Shown here: positions 1-9,972 of the stretch, piece by piece
Numbering within the stretch: position 1 is the first letter of the stretch
Layout of the letters: the number at the start of each line of letters is the position of its first letter
DNA from: Pectobacterium carotovorum
GTDB taxonomy: Bacteria > Pseudomonadota > Gammaproteobacteria > Enterobacterales > Enterobacteriaceae
Assembly: GCF_900129615.1 (NCBI RefSeq)
Contig: NZ_FQWI01000001.1
Span: 372,001 to 436,000 of the forward strand
Length of the DNA: 64,000 bases
Direction of reading: 5' to 3'
Made by a program: the position numbers and the translations under genes
The notes under the pieces: generated by a model
What the model was told of the DNA's origin: nothing
Database searches by the model: none
Seen by the model: only the letters and a program-made list of their open reading frames with translations

Positions 1-264
1 TCTAATAGTTATGTGGTTGAGATGACTAAGTATATTCAAGCAAGAAAGCCTGTCTAGAGGGCGATGTAATAAAGTCCGCTTATTTTTCAACAACAAACAA
101 ATGAAAATGAAAAATAACGGATTGACAGAAAAATGTTATGGCGTTTCGGGCAATGTCGGGCGACAGGGGGAGGGAAAATCAAAACGTGGGATGGCGAATA
201 CCGATAAAGAGGCAGATTGTTCACGGACGATTAATCCATAGACAATCTGCCCCTGAGAGCGGGC
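1..264. other. Left-edge intergenic sequence downstream of araA
   Basis: No supported gene. A short open frame runs from base 1 to a TAG at 55-57, too short to interpret. A long inverted repeat, GGCAGATTGT at 211-220 and ACAATCTGCC at 242-251, lies just after the araA stop and may end the araBA transcript, although no clean T-run follows it on the minus strand. No araD is present here. Confidence 0.5.
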
Positions 265-1770
265 TTAGCGGCTACAAAGTTTGTAATACACCTCGTTCCA
301 GCGCACCGCATCTTTGAATTCGTGGAGTCGGGTTTCGTTGTCGATCACCAGCAGTTCAATGTTCTGCATCTCGGCGTAGAGCCGCATGTGTTCGAGATCC
401 AACGCCTGACTAAAGACGGTGTGGTGCGCACCGCCAGCCAGAATCCAGGCTTCGGCCGCCACTTCCAGCGACGGTTGCGCTTTCCAGATGGCTCGGGCAA
501 CCGGCAGTTTCGGCAACGGGCGTGGCTGTTCGATGGTATCGACCAGATTAACCAGCATTCTGAAACGGTCGCCCATGTCGATCACGCTGGCGTTGAGGGA
601 CGGCCCAGCCGGCGTTGAGAAAATCAAACGGGCAGGGTCGGCTTTTCCGCCAATGCCCAGGTATTGCGCATCCAGAATCGGTTTCTGCTCTTTCGCAATC
701 GTCGGGCAAACTTCCAGCATGTGGGAACCGACGACCAGATCGTTACCGTTCTGGAAGTTATAGGTGTAGTCCTCCATGAAGGACGTACCGCCCGACAGCC
801 CGCCCGCCATCACTTTCATAATGCGCAGCAGCGCGGCGGTTTTCCAGTCGCCTTCGCCACCAAAACCATAGCCTTGCTGCATTAGACGCTGTACCGCCAG
901 ACCCGGCAGCTGTTTCAAGCCGTACAGGTTTTCAAAATCGGTGGTGAACGCCTGATAGCCGCCCTGTTCCAGAAAGCGTTTCATTCCGAGTTCAATCTGT
1001 GCCGCATCCAGCAGATTCTGGCGGTTAGCCCCGTTGAGTTTCACCGCATCTGTTAACTGGTAGCTGGCTTCGTACTCTTCGACCAGCGCATCGATATCGC
1101 CTTTGGAGACGGCATCAACCACGGCGGTTAAATCGCCCAGACCCCAGGCGCTGACGGAGTAGCCGAACTGGATCTGCGCGCCGACTTTATCGCCTTCGGT
1201 GACGGCGACTTCACGCATGTTGTCGCCAAAGCGCGCCACCTTCAGCTGTTTGCTTTCCTGAATGGCAGCGGCAACCCGCATCCATTTGCCAATACGGGCA
1301 TGGGCGTTCTTATCCTGCCAGTGGCCGACGACAACCTGATGCGCCTGCCGCATCCGAGCACCGATGAAGCCAAATTCACGTCCACCGTGCGCCGTCTGGT
1401 TCAGGTTCATGAAATCCATGTCCATGGTGTCCCACGGCACTTCGGCATTGAACTGGGTGTGGAATTGCAACAGCGGTTTACTGAGTACGCTCAGGCCGCC
1501 GATCCACATTTTGGCTGGAGAGAAGGTATGCAGCCAGGTCAGCAGGCCGATACAGTTATCCTGATAGTTGGCATCGCGACACAACGCCAGAATTTCGTCC
1601 GGCGTTTTCACCAGCGGCTTCAGCACCAGCTTAACCGGCAGGTTGGCCTGTTGATTCAATCCGGCGACGACTTTTTCCGCGTTCTCTTTTACCTGACGTA
1701 ACGTTTCCGGCCCGTAGAGATGCTGGCTACCGATGACGAACCAGACTTCAAGCTGCTTAAAATGATCCAT
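265..1770 (-). CDS. araA: L-arabinose isomerase
   Basis: Cytoplasmic enzyme converting L-arabinose to L-ribulose, the first step of arabinose catabolism. The 501-residue product matches the usual family length of about 500. Expected active-site segments are present: GFGGEGDWK (near residue 306), SFMEDY (near 333), GSHMLEV (near 350) and [10 protein letters not shown] (near 450), carrying the Glu and His metal ligands known for this family. A longer frame extends upstream to 1899 inside araB, but the start at 1770 ([10 protein letters not shown]) gives the conserved N-terminus. It follows araB by about 37 nt on the same strand, so the two form one operon. The usual third gene, araD, does not follow. 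Confidence 0.97.
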   Translation of the reverse strand: MDHFKQLEVWFVIGSQHLYGPETLRQVKENAEKVVAGLNQQANLPVKLVLKPLVKTPDEILALCRDANYQDNCIGLLTWLHTFSPAKMWIGGLSVLSKPLLQFHTQFNAEVPWDTMDMDFMNLNQTAHGGREFGFIGARMRQAHQVVVGHWQDKNAHARIGKWMRVAAAIQESKQLKVARFGDNMREVAVTEGDKVGAQIQFGYSVSAWGLGDLTAVVDAVSKGDIDALVEEYEASYQLTDAVKLNGANRQNLLDAAQIELGMKRFLEQGGYQAFTTDFENLYGLKQLPGLAVQRLMQQGYGFGGEGDWKTAALLRIMKVMAGGLSGGTSFMEDYTYNFQNGNDLVVGSHMLEVCPTIAKEQKPILDAQYLGIGGKADPARLIFSTPAGPSLNASVIDMGDRFRMLVNLVDTIEQPRPLPKLPVARAIWKAQPSLEVAAEAWILAGGAHHTVFSQALDLEHMRLYAEMQNIELLVIDNETRLHEFKDAVRWNEVYYKLCSR

Positions 1771-1807
1771 GATGACTCCTGTAACGTGATCCCCAGAGGG
1801 ATAAAAA

Positions 1808-3493
1808 TTAGTTTTTTGCCGTAGACGCTGGGCTATAGGCCGGTTCCGCAAGGCGGCACCACTGCTGATAGCGCTCATAAAGCTGCTGATAACGGGCAAC
1901 GCGCTGGCTGTCTGGCATTAAGGTGCGCTCTATACCGCTGGCCATATGCTGCTGTGCCGTTGGGATATCGCCGTGAACGCCAGCGGCGACGGCGGCAAAG
2001 ATCGCCGCGCCAAGTGCACAGCACTGATCGGAGGCGACGATCTGCAAAGGACGATTCATCACGTCGGTACACACTTGCATGATGACGGGGGATTTCCGCG
2101 CGATGCCGCCCAGCGCCAGCACGTTCTCGACGGGAACGCCCTGATCTTCAAAGCACTCCATAATCGCGCGTGCGCCAAAGGCCGTGGCAGCAATGAAACC
2201 GCCGAACAGCGTGGGGGCATCGGTGCCCAGATTGAGATCGGTAATCACGCCTTTGAGTCGCTGATTGGCGAACGGCGTTCTGCGACCGTTGAACCAGTCC
2301 AGCACGATCGGCAGGTGATCCAACGTGGGGTTCTCTGCCCAGCTGTGAGTCAGTCGCTCCAGCAGTTTGGCTTCCATCGCCTGTAATGACGTTTTGAGTT
2401 CAGGATGGTCTTTCGCTGCTTCCTGCAACGACCAGCCCAGCAGCCGTCCAAACCAGGCGTACATATCACCAAAAGCGGACTGCCCGGCTTCGAGACCGAT
2501 ATAACCGGGAACAACGCTGCCGTCGACCTGCCCACAGATACCGGCGATGGTGCGATCGGCAATGCGTGCGTCGTCGGCGATCAGAATGTCGCAGGTAGAA
2601 GTGCCAATCACTTTGACCAGCGTATAAGGCTGTGCGCCCGCGCCGACGGTGCCAACGTGACAGTCAAACGCGCCGCCCGCCAGAATGACCGTTTCGGGGA
2701 TGCCGAGCCGCTGCGCCCATTCTGCGGTGATGGTGCCGACTGGTTGTTCGGCGGTCCAGGTATCGGTAAATAGCGGGTATTGCAATGTCTCGGTCAAGCA
2801 GGGATCGAGTGCGTGCAAGAAGTCTTTCGGCGGCAATCCGCCCCAGCTCGGGTGCCAGAGTGATTTGTGTCCGGCGCTGCACCGGCCACGGCGAATATCG
2901 GCAGGTGCTTGCGTGCCGGAAAGCAGGGCGGGCACCCAGTCACACAGTTCGATCCAGGAAACGGCGGCCTGACGCACGGCTTTATCGTCGCGCGAGACAT
3001 GCAGGATCTTGGCCCAGAACCACTCAGACGAGTAAACGCCGCCGATATAACGAGTGTAATCCGGGAACTGGCCGCTCCGGCACAGCGCGTTGATGGCTTC
3101 TGCTTCTTCTATTGCCGTGTGGTCTTTCCACAGCACGAACATCGCATTGGGGTTGTCGGTAAACTCGGGGCGTAGCGCCAGGATCTGACCTTGCTCATCA
3201 ATCGGCGCGGGGGTTGACCCGGTTGAATCCACGCCAATACCGATGATGCTCTTCCGCTGTTCGTCCGTCAGGCGGGAAACCACGACCTTAACCGCCTGCT
3301 CCAGCGATTCGATGTAGTCCAGCGGGTGGTGTCGGAACTGGTTGTTGGCAGGCTGACAATATTTCCCCTCGCGCCAGCGGGGATAGTAGACCACTTCTGT
3401 TTCCAACTCTTGCCCGCTTTGGCAGTCAACGGCTAAGGCGCGTACCGAATCACTGCCGAAGTCGAGACCAATCGTAATAGCGCCCGCACTCAT
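1808..3493 (-). CDS. araB: Ribulokinase
   Basis: ATP-dependent kinase that phosphorylates L-ribulose to L-ribulose-5-phosphate. At 561 residues it fits the AraB branch of the FGGY carbohydrate kinases (E. coli AraB is about 566). The N-terminal phosphate-binding loop [11 protein letters not shown] is at residues 8-18, a [15 protein letters not shown] segment lies near residue 85, and a second ATPase-fold loop ([11 protein letters not shown]) sits near residue 460. The gene is first in a minus-strand araBA operon and diverges from araF across a 372-bp control region, an arrangement expected for AraC/CRP control. The extreme C-terminus is low in conservation and ends STAKN. Confidence 0.96.
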   Translation of the reverse strand: MSAGAITIGLDFGSDSVRALAVDCQSGQELETEVVYYPRWREGKYCQPANNQFRHHPLDYIESLEQAVKVVVSRLTDEQRKSIIGIGVDSTGSTPAPIDEQGQILALRPEFTDNPNAMFVLWKDHTAIEEAEAINALCRSGQFPDYTRYIGGVYSSEWFWAKILHVSRDDKAVRQAAVSWIELCDWVPALLSGTQAPADIRRGRCSAGHKSLWHPSWGGLPPKDFLHALDPCLTETLQYPLFTDTWTAEQPVGTITAEWAQRLGIPETVILAGGAFDCHVGTVGAGAQPYTLVKVIGTSTCDILIADDARIADRTIAGICGQVDGSVVPGYIGLEAGQSAFGDMYAWFGRLLGWSLQEAAKDHPELKTSLQAMEAKLLERLTHSWAENPTLDHLPIVLDWFNGRRTPFANQRLKGVITDLNLGTDAPTLFGGFIAATAFGARAIMECFEDQGVPVENVLALGGIARKSPVIMQVCTDVMNRPLQIVASDQCCALGAAIFAAVAAGVHGDIPTAQQHMASGIERTLMPDSQRVARYQQLYERYQQWCRLAEPAYSPASTAKN

Positions 3494-3865
3494 GCTTTGC
3501 TCCTCATTAATCCCAGATCGTTGCTGTTTACGATGGCAGGGATAACGAGAGGTGGTGAGGAGCGGTTAGCTGGAAGTATGTATTTTTCTGTCGCCAGCAG
3601 CCATTTTGTGAAGCGGGTCAAAGGTTAATGATTGGTTAAATTCGCTAAATGTATGCACAAACCTGTCATTGTTCCGGACTGTGATAAAGCTCTACATTCT
3701 TGCCGGGAATAACGACTAAAACATAAAGCGTCTGAATGCTACTGAGTAAAGGAATCGTGCTAAGTCTGTGTTTTTCCTTTATCCAGACCGGAAATACCCT
3801 ACCAGGAACTCGAACTCGTTTCAGCGTTGCTGACGAATGAAAAGATAATTACACCGGAGAACATC
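3494..3865. promoter_or_regulatory. Divergent araB-araF control region with a CRP-like site
   Basis: This 372-bp gap separates the divergent araBA and araFGH operons, so it must hold both promoters. The best visible site is TGTGA-N6-TCAAA at 3607-3622, nine of ten positions of the CRP consensus TGTGA-N6-TCACA. A weaker half-match, TGTGA at 3680-3684, is followed by a poor second arm. AraC half-sites were not assigned with confidence. The placement agrees with known CRP/AraC co-activation of ara genes, but the promoter elements are inferred. Confidence 0.6.
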
Positions 3866-4849
3866 ATGCATAAATTCACTAAGGCGCTGGCAGCAATCGG
3901 GTTGGCTGCTGTTATGTCACAATCAGCTATGGCAGAGAACTTAAAGCTGGGCTTTCTGGTTAAACAGCCGGAAGAACCCTGGTTCCAGACAGAATGGAAA
4001 TTCGCTGATAAAGCAGGAAAAGACCTTGGTTTTGATGTGATAAAAATCGCGGTTCCCGATGGTGAAAAGACCCTGAATGCGATCGACAGTCTGGCGGCCA
4101 GTGGCGCGAAAGGTTTCGTTATCTGTACGCCGGATCCGAAGTTGGGGCCAGCGATTATGGCGAAAGCGCGCAGCTACGATCTGAAAGTGATCGCGGTTGA
4201 TGACCAGTTCGTGAATGCCAAAGGCCAGCCGATGGATACCGTGCCGTTGGTGATGATGGCGGCCACCAAAATTGGCGAGCGTCAGGGGCAGGAACTGTAT
4301 AAAGAGATGAACAAACGCGGCTGGAAAGTAGAGGAAACCGCCGTGATGGCGATTACCGCTGATGAGCTGGACACCGCACGTCGCCGTACGACGGGCTCCA
4401 TGGACGCGCTGAAAACCGCAGGATTCCCGGAAAAACAGATCTACAAAGTACCGACCAAATCTAACGATATCCCCGGTGCGTTTGACGCCGCTAACTCCAT
4501 GTTGGTTCAGCACCCTGGCGTGAAAAACTGGCTGATTATCGGCATGAACGACAACACCGTGCTGGGTGGCGTACGTGCAACGGAAGGTCAGGGCTTTAAA
4601 GCGGACAACGTGATTGGGATCGGTATCAACGGCGTGGATGCAGTCAGCGAGTTGTCCAAAGATAAGGCAACAGGCTTCTTTGGTTCACTGCTGCCGAGCC
4701 CGGATATTCACGGTTACAAGAGTATCCAGATGCTGAATGACTGGGTCACCAAAGGCGTGGAGCCGGAGAAATTCACCGAAGTGACCGACGTGGTGCTGAT
4801 CACTCGTGACAACTTTAAGGTCGAACTGGAGAAAAAAGGCCTGATGTAA
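3866..4849 (+). CDS. araF: L-arabinose ABC transporter, periplasmic binding protein
   Basis: High-affinity periplasmic L-arabinose-binding component of the AraFGH importer. The 327-residue product starts with a Sec signal peptide (MHKFTKALAAIGLAAVMSQS, then AMA before ENLKLGF), and the mature part has the sugar-binding type I periplasmic fold typical of AraF (KQPEEPWFQTEWKF, ITADELDTARRRT, IGMNDNTVLGG). An upstream in-frame start at 3827 would add a non-signal extension; the ATG at 3866, preceded by CCGGAG, is preferred. It is the first gene of araFGH, and an inverted repeat follows before araG, which is common where the binding protein must be made in excess. Confidence 0.97.
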   Translation: MHKFTKALAAIGLAAVMSQSAMAENLKLGFLVKQPEEPWFQTEWKFADKAGKDLGFDVIKIAVPDGEKTLNAIDSLAASGAKGFVICTPDPKLGPAIMAKARSYDLKVIAVDDQFVNAKGQPMDTVPLVMMAATKIGERQGQELYKEMNKRGWKVEETAVMAITADELDTARRRTTGSMDALKTAGFPEKQIYKVPTKSNDIPGAFDAANSMLVQHPGVKNWLIIGMNDNTVLGGVRATEGQGFKADNVIGIGINGVDAVSELSKDKATGFFGSLLPSPDIHGYKSIQMLNDWVTKGVEPEKFTEVTDVVLITRDNFKVELEKKGLM

Positions 4850-4870
4850 TCACGCCTGATTTCGTAAAGA

Positions 4871-4930
4871 CGCGGATAACGCCGGTCAGCATGACGCTGG
4901 TCGACGTTATCCTGATCGAAGTTATCCGCG
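4871..4930 (+). repeat. Intercistronic stem-loop between araF and araG
   Basis: CGCGGATAAC at 4871-4880 is perfectly complementary to GTTATCCGCG at 4921-4930, with further partial pairing inside the 40-nt loop. There is no T-run, so it is more likely an mRNA-stabilising or attenuating stem than a full terminator. It would favour araF over araG and araH expression. Confidence 0.65.
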
Positions 4931-4960
4931 CTCTACCTGCATCGTTATGAGGAAACAGAC

Positions 4961-6484
4961 ATGACAGCACAGTCACCCTATTTGTCGTTTCATGGGATTG
5001 GTAAAGAATTTCCCGGTGTTAAGGCGCTTTCGGATATCAGTTTTTCCTGCCATGCCGGCCAGATCCATGCATTGATGGGGGAAAACGGAGCGGGCAAGTC
5101 GACGCTGTTAAAGATCCTGAGCGGTAACTATTCACCGTCAGCGGGCGAAATTCATATTCAGGGCAAGCCCGTGCAGTTCAACAACACGATGGATGCCCTG
5201 AATGCGGGCGTTGCCATCATTTATCAGGAACTGCATCTGGTGCCGGAAATGACGGTCGCCGAGAACATCTATTTAGGTCAACTGCCGCATAAATACGGCA
5301 TGGTGAACTATTCGCTGCTGCGCTATGAAGCCAAACTTCAGTTGCAGCATCTGGGATTGGATATCGATCCTGATACCCCGCTGAAATACCTGTCTATCGG
5401 GCAGTGGCAGATGGTAGAAATCGCCAAGGCGCTGGCCCGTAACGCCAAAATTATTGCTTTTGATGAGCCGACTAGTTCGCTGTCTGCCCGTGAAATCGAG
5501 CAGCTTTTCCGCGTGATTACGGAATTGCGCAGTGAAGGCCGGGTCATTTTGTACGTTTCGCACCGGATGGAAGAAATTTTTGCGCTGAGCGATGCCATTA
5601 CCGTGTTTAAAGATGGCCGCTATGTGCGCACGTTCGACGATATGCAGCAGGTTAACCATGAGTCGCTGGTACAGGCGATGGTAGGGCGTAACCTGGGGGA
5701 TATCTATGGCTATACGCCGCGTCCGCACGGCGAAGAGCGTTTGACGCTGAAAGACGTAAAAGCGCCGGGCGTGAAATCCACGGTTTCCCTGAACGTGAAG
5801 CAGGGGGAAATTGTCGGGCTATTTGGTCTAGTGGGGGCTGGCCGCAGCGAACTGATGAAAGGGCTGTTTGGCGCGACCAAAATCACCAGCGGTCAGGTGT
5901 TGTTGGATGGCAAACCGCTGGTGGTGAATTCTCCGATTGATGCGATTCGCCAGGGCGTGATGCTTTGCCCGGAAGATCGCAAGGCGGACGGCATCATTCC
6001 GGTGCACTCGGTGCGTGACAACATCAATATCAGCGCAAGGCGCAAGAGCCTGAAAGCCGGTTTTATTATTAATAATCAGTGGGAAGCTGATAACGCCTCG
6101 AAGCGCATTGCGGCGTTGAACATCAAAACGCCGTCCGATGAACAGCTGATTATGAATCTTTCCGGGGGAAACCAGCAGAAAGCCATTCTTGGCCGCTGGC
6201 TGTCCGAAGAGATGAAGGTCATTTTGCTCGATGAACCTACGCGCGGCATCGACGTCGGCGCGAAGCACGAAATTTATCATGTCATCTATGAACTGGCGAA
6301 TCAGGGGATCGCGGTGCTGTTTGCCTCCAGCGATTTACCAGAAGTGCTTGGGCTGGCCGACCGGATTATCGTCATGCGCGAAGGTGCCGTTTCCGGCGAA
6401 TTGCTGCACGCCGATGCCACAGAGCAGCAGGTGCTCAGTCTGGCTATGTTACGAACCCCCGATATCGAATCTGCGGTTGCTTGA
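4961..6484 (+). CDS. araG: L-arabinose ABC transporter, ATP-binding protein
   Basis: Fused double ATPase that energises L-arabinose import with AraF and AraH. The 507-residue length is typical. The first nucleotide-binding domain has Walker [10 protein letters not shown] (about residue 42), a signature-like [12 protein letters not shown] and Walker [11 protein letters not shown]. The second has a degenerate P-loop GLVGAGRSE (about 288), a canonical [14 protein letters not shown] signature and [12 protein letters not shown]. One degenerate site is normal in this sugar ABC subfamily. An SD-like GAGGAAA precedes the ATG, and the gene is followed 18 nt later by araH. Confidence 0.97.
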   Translation: MTAQSPYLSFHGIGKEFPGVKALSDISFSCHAGQIHALMGENGAGKSTLLKILSGNYSPSAGEIHIQGKPVQFNNTMDALNAGVAIIYQELHLVPEMTVAENIYLGQLPHKYGMVNYSLLRYEAKLQLQHLGLDIDPDTPLKYLSIGQWQMVEIAKALARNAKIIAFDEPTSSLSAREIEQLFRVITELRSEGRVILYVSHRMEEIFALSDAITVFKDGRYVRTFDDMQQVNHESLVQAMVGRNLGDIYGYTPRPHGEERLTLKDVKAPGVKSTVSLNVKQGEIVGLFGLVGAGRSELMKGLFGATKITSGQVLLDGKPLVVNSPIDAIRQGVMLCPEDRKADGIIPVHSVRDNINISARRKSLKAGFIINNQWEADNASKRIAALNIKTPSDEQLIMNLSGGNQQKAILGRWLSEEMKVILLDEPTRGIDVGAKHEIYHVIYELANQGIAVLFASSDLPEVLGLADRIIVMREGAVSGELLHADATEQQVLSLAMLRTPDIESAVA

Positions 6485-6502
6485 CCGCGAAGGAGCAAAA
6501 TA

Positions 6503-7489
6503 ATGTCAACGGTTACGTCTGCAACCTCAGAAAAGAAGAAAAACGGTATGGGATTATCCCGCATTTGGGATAACTACGGCATGCTGGTGGTGTTTGCCGT
6601 GCTGTTTCTTGGCTGCGCGATTTTCGTCCCGAACTTCGCCTCATTTATCAATATGAAAGGGCTGGGGCTGGCGATCTCCATGTCCGGCATGGTGGCCTGC
6701 GGGATGCTGTTCTGTCTGGCTTCCGGTGACTTTGACCTGTCGGTCGCGTCCATCATTGCCTGTGCTGGCGTGGCGACGGCGGTGGTGATCAATATCAGTG
6801 AAAGTCTGTGGATCGGCGTCAGTGCTGGGCTGCTGCTGGGTGTGGCGTTCGGCTTGCTCAATGGTTTCGTGATTGCCCGTCTGAAGATTAACGCGCTGAT
6901 CACGACGCTGGCGACGATGCAGATTGCGCGCGGCCTGGCGTACATCATTTCCGATGGTAAAGCGGTAGGGATTGAAGATGAGCGCTTCTTCGAACTGGGC
7001 TATGCCAACTGGCTGGGTTTGCCCGCGCCAATCTGGATCACCATCGGCTGCATGATTCTGTTTGGCCTGTTGCTGAACAAAACCACCTTTGGCCGTAATA
7101 CGCTGGCGATTGGGGGCAATGAAGAGGCGGCGCGTCTGGCCGGGGTACCGGTGGTACGTACCAAGATCATCATTTTCGCCTTGTCCGGTCTGGTATCGGC
7201 GGCGGCAGGGATCATTCTGGCATCGCGCATGACCAGCGGCCAGCCGATGACCTCCATCGGGTATGAGCTGATCGTGATTTCTGCCTGTGTGCTGGGTGGT
7301 GTGTCGCTGAAAGGCGGGATTGGTAAAATTTCCTACGTGGTGGCTGGCGTGCTGATTTTGGGTACGGTGGAGAACGCGATGAACCTGCTGAATATCTCGC
7401 CGTTTGCCCAGTATGTGGTGCGCGGTCTGATTCTGCTGGCGGCGGTTATCTTCGACCGCTACAAACAGCTGGCGAAGAAAACGGTATAA
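6503..7489 (+). CDS. araH: L-arabinose ABC transporter, permease
   Basis: Inner-membrane channel subunit of the AraFGH importer, 328 residues, with a short charged cytoplasmic N-terminus (TSEKKKNGMG) and eight to ten hydrophobic helices. It carries the BPD_transp_2 signatures seen in AraH and RbsC, such as SGDFDLSVASIIACAG near residue 75 and GGNEEAARLAGVPV in a cytoplasmic loop near 205. It is the third gene of araFGH, starting 18 nt after araG with an AAGGAG ribosome site, and a terminator-like hairpin follows. Confidence 0.97.
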   Translation: MSTVTSATSEKKKNGMGLSRIWDNYGMLVVFAVLFLGCAIFVPNFASFINMKGLGLAISMSGMVACGMLFCLASGDFDLSVASIIACAGVATAVVINISESLWIGVSAGLLLGVAFGLLNGFVIARLKINALITTLATMQIARGLAYIISDGKAVGIEDERFFELGYANWLGLPAPIWITIGCMILFGLLLNKTTFGRNTLAIGGNEEAARLAGVPVVRTKIIIFALSGLVSAAAGIILASRMTSGQPMTSIGYELIVISACVLGGVSLKGGIGKISYVVAGVLILGTVENAMNLLNISPFAQYVVRGLILLAAVIFDRYKQLAKKTV

Positions 7490-7497
7490 ATGCCCGT

Positions 7498-7519
7498 GCG
7501 GCAGGTAAGAACCTGCCGC
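7498..7519 (+). terminator. Hairpin between araH and araC
   Basis: GCGGCAGGT (7498-7506), loop AAGA, ACCTGCCGC (7511-7519), then TTTCTCTC. It probably terminates or attenuates araFGH transcription just before araC, which starts 33 nt later. Confidence 0.7.
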
Positions 7520-7552
7520 TTTCTCTCATAATTAGCGTGTACCGGAGGCTCG

Positions 7553-8485
7553 ATGTATCACCGTATGGCGCATGAATCTCAGCCTAATCCGCTGCTGCCG
7601 GGATATTCGTTCAACGCTTACCTTGTGGCTGGCATGACGCCGATTCTGGCAGAAGGGCCGCTCGACTTCTTTATCGATCGTCCCGATGGGATGAAAGGCT
7701 ACATCATTAACCTCACCATGAAAGGACAAGGTCAGGTCTTTGATGGTGATGAGACCTTTTTTTGTAATCCCGGTGACCTGCTGTTGTTCCCGCCGAAATC
7801 GAAGCATTTTTATGGTCGATCGCCGAGCAGCGATTGCTGGTATCACCGCTGGGTCTATTTTCGCCCGCGCGCCTACTGGGCCGACTGGCTGGAATGGCAT
7901 ACCAAAAGCAGCGGCATTGGTCGCATGAGCCTGCCGAATAACCAACTGCTGCTGGAATTCGACAGGCTATTTGCCAATATCGAGCAGACGCAGCGTTCCG
8001 GACGTCGTTTTTCCGAAGAGTTGGGTATGAATCTGCTGGAGCGTCTGTTGCTCCGCGCGATGGAAGAAGATCCGCAAAGCCCGCAGAAGATCATGGATCC
8101 ACGCGTGATAGAAGCCTGCCAGTTTATTACCAGCAATCTGGCCGGAGAGCTGCGTATTGATGAAGTGGCGCGGCACGTTTGCCTGTCGCCGTCGCGGCTG
8201 GCGCATCTGTTCCGTGAGCAGGTGGGCATTAATATTTTACGCTGGCGTGAAGATCAACGCGTGATTCGCGCCAAGCTGTTATTGCAGACAACGCAGGAGT
8301 CTATCGCCAACATTGGTCGCGTGGTGGGGTATGACGATCAGCTGTATTTCTCACGCGTGTTCCGTAAGCGGGTCGGCGTCAGCCCCAGCGATTTCCGTCG
8401 TCGCAGCAGTGAAATTAACTATCCGGCGGCCAAAACGCTGCCCGTGGCATGGGGAGAGCGGATGCCCAGCGCCGTGAGCGGCTAA
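7553..8485 (+). CDS. araC: Arabinose operon regulator AraC
   Basis: Arabinose-responsive activator/repressor of the ara genes. The 310-residue protein has an N-terminal cupin-like sugar-binding and dimerisation region (about residues 15-165; [27 protein letters not shown]) and a C-terminal double helix-turn-helix domain (about 185-290), including [22 protein letters not shown] and the AraC-family signature [20 protein letters not shown]. The start follows a strong GGAGG. In E. coli araC is divergent from araBAD; here it lies behind araFGH on the same strand. The tail is about 18 residues longer than E. coli AraC. Confidence 0.95.
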   Translation: MYHRMAHESQPNPLLPGYSFNAYLVAGMTPILAEGPLDFFIDRPDGMKGYIINLTMKGQGQVFDGDETFFCNPGDLLLFPPKSKHFYGRSPSSDCWYHRWVYFRPRAYWADWLEWHTKSSGIGRMSLPNNQLLLEFDRLFANIEQTQRSGRRFSEELGMNLLERLLLRAMEEDPQSPQKIMDPRVIEACQFITSNLAGELRIDEVARHVCLSPSRLAHLFREQVGINILRWREDQRVIRAKLLLQTTQESIANIGRVVGYDDQLYFSRVFRKRVGVSPSDFRRRSSEINYPAAKTLPVAWGERMPSAVSG

Positions 8486-8598
8486 CCAATCAGAGCAGGC
8501 CAGATTTCCCGACGCTTATCCCTTCCTGCAATCTGCTGGATGACGGGTATATACTAAGTGAGAAATCACAAAGTCAAAATAAGCTAAGGGGAATCGTC

Positions 8599-9645
8599 AT
8601 GAGTGAGACCGTTCGTGTTGGGCTGCTGGGCTACGGTTATGCCAGTAAGACATTCCACGCGCCGTTAATTGCCGGTACGGCAGGTATGGAGCTGGTGGCT
8701 GTGTCCAGCAGCAGTGCTGAAAAAGTGCATGCAGATTGGGCAAATCTGCGAGTAGAGAAAGATCCTCAGGCGTTATTTAACGATCCCGATATTGACCTCA
8801 TTGTTATTCCTACCCCCAATGACACGCACTTCCCGCTGGCGAAACAGGCTCTGGAAGCGGGCAAGCATGTCATCGTCGATAAACCTTTTACAGTGACGTT
8901 GTCACAAGCATACGATCTGGGTGCGATTGCCGACCGTGTCGGAAAAATGCTTTCTGTTTTCCATAACCGTCGTTGGGACAGCGATTTTCTGACGCTGAAG
9001 CAACTGTTGGCGGCGGGAACGTTAGGAAATGTGGTCTATATGGAATCGCATTTCGATCGCTTCCGCCCCGAAGTGCGCCAGCGCTGGCGAGAAGACGGCA
9101 GCGAAGGCAGCGGGATTTGGTACGACCTTGGGCCGCACTTGCTGGATCAGGCGCTGGAGCTGTTTGGCTTACCGGTAGCGATTCAGGTGGATATGGCGCA
9201 GCTAAGGCCGGGCAGTAAGGCTACAGATTATTTCCACGCGACGCTGATTTACCCGCAACGTCGGGTTGTCCTGCACGCCAGCATGCTGGTGGCGGCGGCT
9301 TCTGCACGCTATACCGTGCATGGTACGCGCGGCAGCTTTGTCAAATACGGGCTCGACCCGCAGGAAGATCGTCTGAAAGCAGGTGAACGCCCACCGCTGG
9401 CCGACTGGGGACAAGATAAGCACGATGGCGTGCTGACGCTGTCGCGCGATGGTATAACGGCAGAACAAACCATCGCCACGATTCCGGGTAATTATCCGGC
9501 TTACTATGCGGCAGTGCGCGATGCGCTGCTCGGCAAGGGGGAAAACCCCGTCAGCGTGCATCAGGCGATTCAGGTGATGGAACTGATCGAGCTAGGGCTG
9601 CTTTCCCACGAGCAGAAAAAAGCCATCACGGTGAAAAATAGCTAG
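8599..9645 (+). CDS. ydgJ: Gfo/Idh/MocA-family NAD(P)-dependent oxidoreductase (YdgJ)
   Basis: Predicted NAD(P)-linked oxidoreductase of the Gfo/Idh/MocA family; the physiological substrate is unknown. The 348-residue protein closely resembles E. coli YdgJ. It begins with the dinucleotide-binding loop VGLLGYGYASKTFHAPL and has IPTPNDTHFPLA near residue 75, then the family EKP-like motif as VDKPFTVT near 95, whose Lys is catalytic in relatives. The C-terminal half is the substrate-binding alpha/beta domain (WYDLGPHLLDQAL). An upstream frame extension exists, but the ATG at 8599 follows AAGGGGA and gives the conserved N-terminus. It appears monocistronic. Confidence 0.92.
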   Translation: MSETVRVGLLGYGYASKTFHAPLIAGTAGMELVAVSSSSAEKVHADWANLRVEKDPQALFNDPDIDLIVIPTPNDTHFPLAKQALEAGKHVIVDKPFTVTLSQAYDLGAIADRVGKMLSVFHNRRWDSDFLTLKQLLAAGTLGNVVYMESHFDRFRPEVRQRWREDGSEGSGIWYDLGPHLLDQALELFGLPVAIQVDMAQLRPGSKATDYFHATLIYPQRRVVLHASMLVAAASARYTVHGTRGSFVKYGLDPQEDRLKAGERPPLADWGQDKHDGVLTLSRDGITAEQTIATIPGNYPAYYAAVRDALLGKGENPVSVHQAIQVMELIELGLLSHEQKKAITVKNS

Positions 9646-9972
9646 ATTTACTGCGTTTTATTCCAGATAGTTAATGGTTTGTTTAAACAGGCGATCTTAG
9701 GATCGTCCTAGACTGCTGAGAAAATCAATCGAACGGTGATAATGGTCGAGGGTAAAATGCGGTACAACGTCTTTTACGCTCGATTTACGATGTTCAGAAG
9801 GCGCTTCTGATGCCTTTATCTCATTACCACTGTTTTCTGTCTGTAAACAGATTTATCGGCTCAGATTTCTAGATTCACATTTAGTCATAGATAACTTTGG
9901 GCGATCTTCGGATCGCCCGTCTTGTTAGGGTGTTCATTCGGCTGATAACAGACTAGGGGAAAGGTGTTGGGC
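9646..9972. other. Intergenic region with two related hairpins
   Basis: This 327-bp gap between ydgJ and yfeH has no supported ORF. Two look-alike stem-loops are visible: CGATC-TTAG-GATCG with AGG/CCT flanks near 9689-9711, and GGGCGATC-TTCG-GATCGCCC at 9899-9918, the second with a UUCG tetraloop and followed by GTCTTGTT. Either could terminate ydgJ transcription. Confidence 0.55.
9899..9918 (+). terminator. UUCG-loop hairpin upstream of yfeH
   Basis: A perfect 8-bp stem GGGCGATC/GATCGCCC closed by TTCG. It is stable but the downstream T content is weak (GTCTTGTT) and it lies 250 bp past ydgJ, so it could be a terminator or a leader structure of yfeH. Confidence 0.45.

Noticed and set aside
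1-57. Open frame from base 1 to a TAG at 55
   Set aside because: Only 18 codons without recognisable sequence; open by chance nearly half the time.
1770-1899. Longer araA start at 1899
   Set aside because: The extension lies inside araB, has no ribosome site of its own and breaks the conserved N-terminus.
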